Positions 41,458 through 44,833 of a DNA stretch of 44,833 nucleotides are shown here, one piece after another. This stretch comes from Desulfamplus magnetovallimortis (lineage in GTDB: Bacteria > Desulfobacterota > Desulfobacteria > Desulfobacterales > Desulfobacteraceae), in NCBI RefSeq assembly GCF_900170035.1, contig NZ_LT828549.1:163591-208423 (forward strand), written 5' to 3'. A program made the translations under genes and the position numbers. Numbering within the stretch: the first letter of the stretch is position 1; every line of letters starts with the position of its first letter. The notes below the pieces were generated by a model. That model saw only the letters and a program-made list of their open reading frames with translations, was not told where the DNA came from and searched no databases.

Positions 41458-42303
41458 ATGAATGAAGAACAAAACCTAACCCGAGTACCCAATCCCCATG
41501 ACAAACTTTTTCGTGAAGTATGGGGTGACTTGGAAAATGTCCGGGGCTTTTTGCAGGAATATTTGCCGGCAGATCAATTGGTTTTGATGGATCCGGCCAG
41601 TCTTGAGATTTGCAAGGATTCGTTCATCGAGAAAGAGCTTGAGGACTATTATTCCGATATGCTCTATAAGGTGAGAATTTCCGGGACTTCCGGCTACCTG
41701 TACGTTCTATTCGAGCATAAGAGCTATGACGACAAATATCTTCATCTTCAGCTTTTGGAATATATGGTGAAGATTTGGAGATTGTTCCTGAAACAGCAGC
41801 CGGAAAATAAAAAGAAACCGCCGCTGCCCATTGTATTACCTTTGTTGATTTGCCATGGTGAGACTCCATGGCCCAAGGATCGGATCCGTTTTTCGTCTCT
41901 GATGTCAGGCCCGGTGGAAACATTTTCAGCATACATCCCCGACTTCAGCTTCAGTCTGCATGATCTGACGGACTTCACAGATGTTGAAATACGGGGTACA
42001 ATCATGGTTCGGGTGATGCAGTTGTTATTCAAGCACATCCGGGAACCGGATTTAATGGATAATAAGCTACCGGGAATTCTGTCGTTGTTGAGGGAAGTCA
42101 TGAGTAGTGCGACAGGGTTACACTGTTTGGAGATCGTTTTGAGATATCTGTTCGGTACGAGGGAAGATGCCTCTGCAGAATCGATAAAGAATATTGTCGA
42201 ACTGGCCTTGACACAAAAAGAGGGGGGATATGTCATGACGCTTGCGGAAAAGCTTCGCAAAGAAGGGGAAAGAAGAGGGGAAAAAGAGGGGAGAAAAAAG
42301 TAA
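41458..42303 (+). CDS. RpnA-like PD-(D/E)XK recombination-promoting nuclease / Transposase_31 family
   Basis: A 281-residue protein of the YhgA/RpnA type: PNPHDKLFREVWGDLENVRG, DSFIEKELEDYYSDMLYKV, the nuclease core YLYVLFEHKSY with its E-x-K, and LPLPLLICHGE-type middle. The family makes DNA endonucleases that stimulate RecA-independent recombination and act in phage defence (established for E. coli Rpn). The zero-frame ends at TAA right after A-AAA-AAG; a -1 shift there adds 50 conserved C-terminal residues (to 42452). It is the only copy of this type with a full N-terminus here. Confidence 0.85.
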   Translation: MNEEQNLTRVPNPHDKLFREVWGDLENVRGFLQEYLPADQLVLMDPASLEICKDSFIEKELEDYYSDMLYKVRISGTSGYLYVLFEHKSYDDKYLHLQLLEYMVKIWRLFLKQQPENKKKPPLPIVLPLLICHGETPWPKDRIRFSSLMSGPVETFSAYIPDFSFSLHDLTDFTDVEIRGTIMVRVMQLLFKHIREPDLMDNKLPGILSLLREVMSSATGLHCLEIVLRYLFGTREDASAESIKNIVELALTQKEGGYVMTLAEKLRKEGERRGEKEGRKK

Positions 42304-42452
42304 TTTCCATAATCCGAAATGCGGAAAAGCAAGGTTTGTCTGTGGATGTGATTGCCCAAATCGCACAGATTGATGTGGCATCGGTGGAGAAAATCCTGAA
42401 AAACGAGCAGATAGATATTCCACTGCATCTGTTGGGTGATAATACAAAATGA
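42294..42452 (+). other. Candidate -1 frameshift site and C-terminal extension of rpn
   Basis: The slippery heptamer A-AAA-AAG (42294-42300) lies in the zero frame immediately before TAA (42301-42303). Slipping by -1 gives GTA ATT TCC ATA ATC CGA, encoding VISIIRNAEKQGLSVDVIAQ and onward to a stop at 42450-42452. Purine-rich, Shine-Dalgarno-like AGAGGGG runs lie 2 and 13 bases upstream, and a weak UCCG/CGGA hairpin follows. A simple indel in the A-run is the alternative. Confidence 0.6.
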
Positions 42453-42480
42453 AAGATCGTTGATTGCTGAAAAAAATTTT

Positions 42481-42534
42481 TATGAGAGGCCGACAAGAAA
42501 GAATGCCTTGTCCGGTTTGACTGGGCCATGCAGT
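42481..42534 (+). pseudogene. Rpn N-terminal scrap
   Basis: ERPTRKNALSG-type frames; the DNA matches the region around 43635-43688 (CGCCTTGTCCGG, TTTGACTGGGCCATG), i.e. the start of the Rpn gene at 43648. It ends after about 50 bp. Confidence 0.65.
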
Positions 42535-42658
42535 GGGGATGATGGATATTTTGTGCCTGCATTGTAGCAGTTCCACATTTTATCAGCTACTTGCTTGAAA
42601 AGGACTTTGTACTTTTTCTTGTACAGCTCTCGGATCTTGATGTACACGTGAAGAAAAC
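42535..42658. other. Unassigned sequence between rpn scraps
   Basis: No gene is assigned. The minus strand stays open and reads HVYIKIRELYKKKYKVLFKQ and onward, so this may be a piece of an unknown gene in reverse orientation, but I do not recognise it. Confidence 0.3.
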
Positions 42659-42772
42659 CTGACGGAGACGGAATCCGGGGAGCTGGTGCTCATCGAGCTG
42701 CAGGTGGTGTCCCAGTACGATTATTTCCAGCGGATGGTTTACGGCACGTCCAAATTGATCACGGAGAACATT
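42659..42772 (+). pseudogene. Rpn nuclease-core fragment
   Basis: LTETESGELVLIELQVVSQY then DYFQRMVYGTSKLITEN, almost identical to the core of the gene at 43648 (residues about 60-100). It is an isolated catalytic-core piece without start or end. Confidence 0.8.
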
Positions 42773-42780
42773 AAGACAAA

Positions 42781-42821
42781 TTCAATAACTGCAAAAATGG
42801 CAATAAGATGTCGATTTTGAA
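42781..42821. repeat. Family C terminal fragment
   Basis: TTCAATAACTGCAAAAATGG then CAATAAGATGTCGATTTTGA: one end of a family C element, without the inner palindrome. It lies 13 bp before the next rpn start. Confidence 0.7.
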
Positions 42822-42833
42822 CAAATAGCAAAT

Positions 42834-43614
42834 ATGAAAATAAAACTGTACAATGATATTGTCTTTAAATGGGTTTTTGGTCGTCAGGAGCATACCGGCC
42901 CGTTGATATCTCTGCTGAATGCGGTGATGGGCTCTTCCTGCAAATTTTCAGATGTTCAGAATCCTTGTAGATACCCTCTTCAAGGGCGATGCAGATAAGA
43001 AGTGGTGGTTTCATCACTATGCCATGCTCAATACCCGAACGTATAAACCCCTGGCGAATCACTGGCACCTGTATTATATTGAGTTAAAGAAGTTTCAGAC
43101 CTGTTTGAGTGATAGAGAGGGTTTGAAAGTTGGAACTGAGCTTGAAAAATGGAGCTATTTCCTTGGAACCATTCAGGACAACAGAGAGCCCCTTGATCCA
43201 AAAGTGAGTGATAACCAGGCAATAAAGGAGGTGTATGAGATGCTTCAGACATTTACAAAGGAGGATCGACTCCGGGAACAGTATCGCCTTCATGAAGAGT
43301 TTTTGAGAGTGCAGAGAACCGAGCAGGCCAGATCGGAACGATTCAGGCAACAGTCCTTACTTGCCCTTCAAGCCCAGGCTCAGGCCCTTCAAGCCCAGGC
43401 CAAGGAAAAAGCAGAAAAGGAATCAGCCCTTCAAGCCCAGGCCAAGGAAAAAGCAGAAAAAGAAGCCCTCCTTCAAGCACACGAAATCTCTGTACAGGAA
43501 GCCCTTAAGATCAAAGAAAAATCCATTCTTTTCATGAAAAAGCAAGGCAGCACTAAAGATGAGATTGCCGAACTCTTGAATATTCCGCTGGAAGAGGTTG
43601 AACCATTTTTTTGA
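42834..43614 (+). pseudogene. Rpn gene with internal deletion and frameshift
   Basis: ATG 42834 opens MKIKLYNDIVFKWVFGRQEH then TGPLISLLNAVMG, a classical PD-(D/E)XK transposase-like N-terminus. At about 42955 the sequence jumps in another frame to ILVDTLFKGDADKKWWFHHY, so the catalytic core is lost. The rest (from ATG 42952, 220 codons) keeps LNTRTYKPLANHWHLYYIEL, a QAQA/KEKAEKE repeat tail and LLNIPLEEVEPFF, then stops because a T7 run replaces the T6 of 41333's copy. Downstream the intact rpn gene begins 33 bp later. Confidence 0.8.
43372..43482 (+). repeat. In-gene tandem repeat (Gln-Ala/Lys-Glu tail)
   Basis: About 39-bp units encode LQAQAKEKAEKEA-type repeats: CTTCAAGCCCAGGCCAAGG then AAAAAGCAGAAAAAGAAGCC. 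The parallel fragment at 41079-41180 carries one unit fewer and lacks the CAGGCTCAGGCC insertion. Confidence 0.75.
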
Positions 43615-43647
43615 CGAGAACGCATTAAGGTGATGCGGGAGGCCGAC

Positions 43648-44616
43648 ATGAAAGAACGCCTTGTCCGGTTTGACTGGGCCATGAAAAAGTTGCTTAGAAA
43701 CAAAGCCAATTTCGAGATTTTGGAAGGATTTCTGACCGAGCTTCTCAAGCAGGAAGTGAAGATAGAAAAGATTCTTGAGAGCGAGAGCAACAAAAACGCT
43801 CCTGATGACAAGCATAACCGTGTGGATCTTCTGACGGAGACGGAATCAGGAGAGCTGTTACTCATCGAGCTGCAGGTGGAGTCCCAGTACGATTATTTCC
43901 ACCGGATGGTTTACGGCACGTCCAAATTGATCACGGACAACATCTATGCTGGATATGGCTATGATATGGTGCGCCGAGCCATCTCCATCAATATCGTTTA
44001 TTTTGAACTCGGCCACGGCAGCGACTACGTTTACAAAGGCGTCACCGAATTCAGAGGAATCCATCACAACGATCTTCTGGAGCTAACCGGCAGTCAGAAA
44101 AATCGGTTCAACACCATTAAAAAGGTCTCCGATATTTTTCCGGAGTATTACATTCTCAAGGTAAATGATTTCGACAGTCTGGCAAAGGACACACTGGATG
44201 AGTGGCTCTACTTTTTGAAGCATTCGGAGATCAAGAGTGAGTTTTCAGCAAAGGGCCTTAAAAAGGCATCGGAAGCGCTGGATATCCTGAAACTCTCCAA
44301 AGAAGAGCGTGCCGCGTATGAGCGCTATATCGAGGATAGAAGGGTTGCTGAGAGCTCCATTAGAACCTCATGGTTTGAGGGGAGGACAGTTGGGATGATG
44401 GAAGGCAGAGAAGAAGGCAGAGAAGAAGGGAGAGAAGAAGGGAGAGAAGAAGGCGAGGCAATCGGCATTGAAAAAGGGGAGATAATCGGTAAAATTCAAT
44501 TGCTTCATGAAATGTCAGGGCTTCCGGTTGTATCAAGGGATGAATTAAAAGATAATCCCATTGAAATTTTGAAAGCAATGCTTGAATCTCTGGAAAAGAA
44601 GTGGAAGGAAAGATAA
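43648..44616 (+). CDS. Intact Rpn-family PD-(D/E)XK nuclease (putative transposase)
   Basis: A 322-residue protein: MKERLVRFDWAMKKLLRNKA start, a nuclease core with Asp in NRVDLLTETESGELLLIELQ (E-x-Q in place of E-x-K), YGTSKLITDNI, INIVYFELGHGSDYVYKGV, and the tail DILKLSKEERAAYERYIEDRR with four GREE repeats. This is the usual layout of the PDDEXK_2/Rpn group. GGGAGG five bases before ATG 43648 supports that start over GTG 43630. The related scraps at 42481 and 42659 show that another copy was destroyed. It would act as a DNA endonuclease in the cytoplasm. Confidence 0.88.
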   Translation: MKERLVRFDWAMKKLLRNKANFEILEGFLTELLKQEVKIEKILESESNKNAPDDKHNRVDLLTETESGELLLIELQVESQYDYFHRMVYGTSKLITDNIYAGYGYDMVRRAISINIVYFELGHGSDYVYKGVTEFRGIHHNDLLELTGSQKNRFNTIKKVSDIFPEYYILKVNDFDSLAKDTLDEWLYFLKHSEIKSEFSAKGLKKASEALDILKLSKEERAAYERYIEDRRVAESSIRTSWFEGRTVGMMEGREEGREEGREEGREEGEAIGIEKGEIIGKIQLLHEMSGLPVVSRDELKDNPIEILKAMLESLEKKWKER

Positions 44617-44702
44617 TATTGATAAAGATTTCTGGTACTTAGTACTCTTATGTCAATTGTTTGAATCAGAATAACAGAAGAAAAGGGTGTTCAGGATAAG
44701 AT

Positions 44703-44833
44703 ACTCAAAATCGACAACTTGATGGCTTTTTTGGTAGTTATTGAATTTGTCTGAATCAGGATAACCAATATGAATAGGATGTTCAGGATAGATAATCTGC
44801 CTTATCCTGGGTATCCTGATTCAGACAGTGTTG
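44703..44833. repeat. Family C palindromic repeat (copy 4, cut by window end)
   Basis: Starts ACTCAAAATCGACAACTTG and contains GTCTGAATCAGGATAACC...GGGTATCCTGATTCAGAC, then GTGTTG at the window edge. A decayed second unit (GAATCAGAATAAC, TTCAGGATAAG) lies just before at 44663-44700. Confidence 0.85.

Noticed and set aside
44400-44455. Regular GGCAGAGAAGAA-type repeats resembling a CRISPR or VNTR array
   Set aside because: They are short in-frame codons for the usual GREE tail of Rpn proteins; there are no spacers.

Overview
The window looks like a chromosome segment of a strictly anaerobic, probably sulfate-reducing Desulfobacterota (Desulfobacteraceae-like). The evidence is gene content: citrate synthase and a ferredoxin-type 2-oxoacid oxidoreductase, desulfoferrodoxin, rubrerythrin, a flavodiiron protein and many rubredoxin-like zinc/iron ribbons, one UGA-encoded selenoprotein, and low-to-moderate GC. 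No rRNA, tRNA or CRISPR was seen.

Layout. 1-8.7 kb: central and redox metabolism. Citrate synthase and a zinc-ribbon/glutaredoxin/ferredoxin-thioredoxin-reductase trio lie on the minus strand. KorA (gamma-alpha fusion), KorB, an FMN alpha-hydroxy-acid dehydrogenase, a flavodoxin and an APH-like kinase lie on the plus strand and end at a clear intrinsic terminator. 9-16.4 kb: an oxygen and peroxide defence island with a zinc-ribbon protein, flavodiiron protein, ferritin-like protein, DsrE-like protein, a selenocysteine peroxiredoxin (in-frame TGA at the peroxidatic position plus a SECIS-like hairpin), desulfoferrodoxin, rubrerythrin and an NAD(P)H-rubredoxin-reductase-like flavoprotein. 17-23.5 kb: a tripartite RND efflux operon (TolC-like, adaptor, pump). 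23.8-34.3 kb: a glutaredoxin, then a type II secretion / type IV pilus-like cluster (coiled-coil membrane protein, GspE, PilM/N/O-like, GspC/PilP-like, secretin, three pseudopilin-like proteins) with no GspF platform protein or prepilin peptidase in view. 34.4-37.8 kb: a beta-CASP metallo-hydrolase, then gmd and fcl (GDP-fucose synthesis).

37.8-44.6 kb is a graveyard of Rpn/PD-(D/E)XK putative transposase (recombination-promoting nuclease) genes. One is intact, one may be joined by a -1 frameshift at a dnaX-type slippery heptamer, and at least seven are fragments or chimeras. Pieces of other genes lie among them: a PIN-toxin gene cut after 14 codons beside its whole antitoxin, and a shred resembling UDP-GlcNAc 2-epimerase.

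The gaps between genes across the whole window are filled with at least six families of imperfect palindromic repeats of roughly 65-260 bp (called A-F here), some nested inside others. They resemble MITEs or long REP/BIME units. Three conserved enzymes or transporters also carry low-complexity or tandem-repeat inserts in loops. The items most worth pursuing are the Sec-peroxiredoxin, the frameshift candidate in the rpn gene, the shredded rpn locus, and the nested palindromic repeats.
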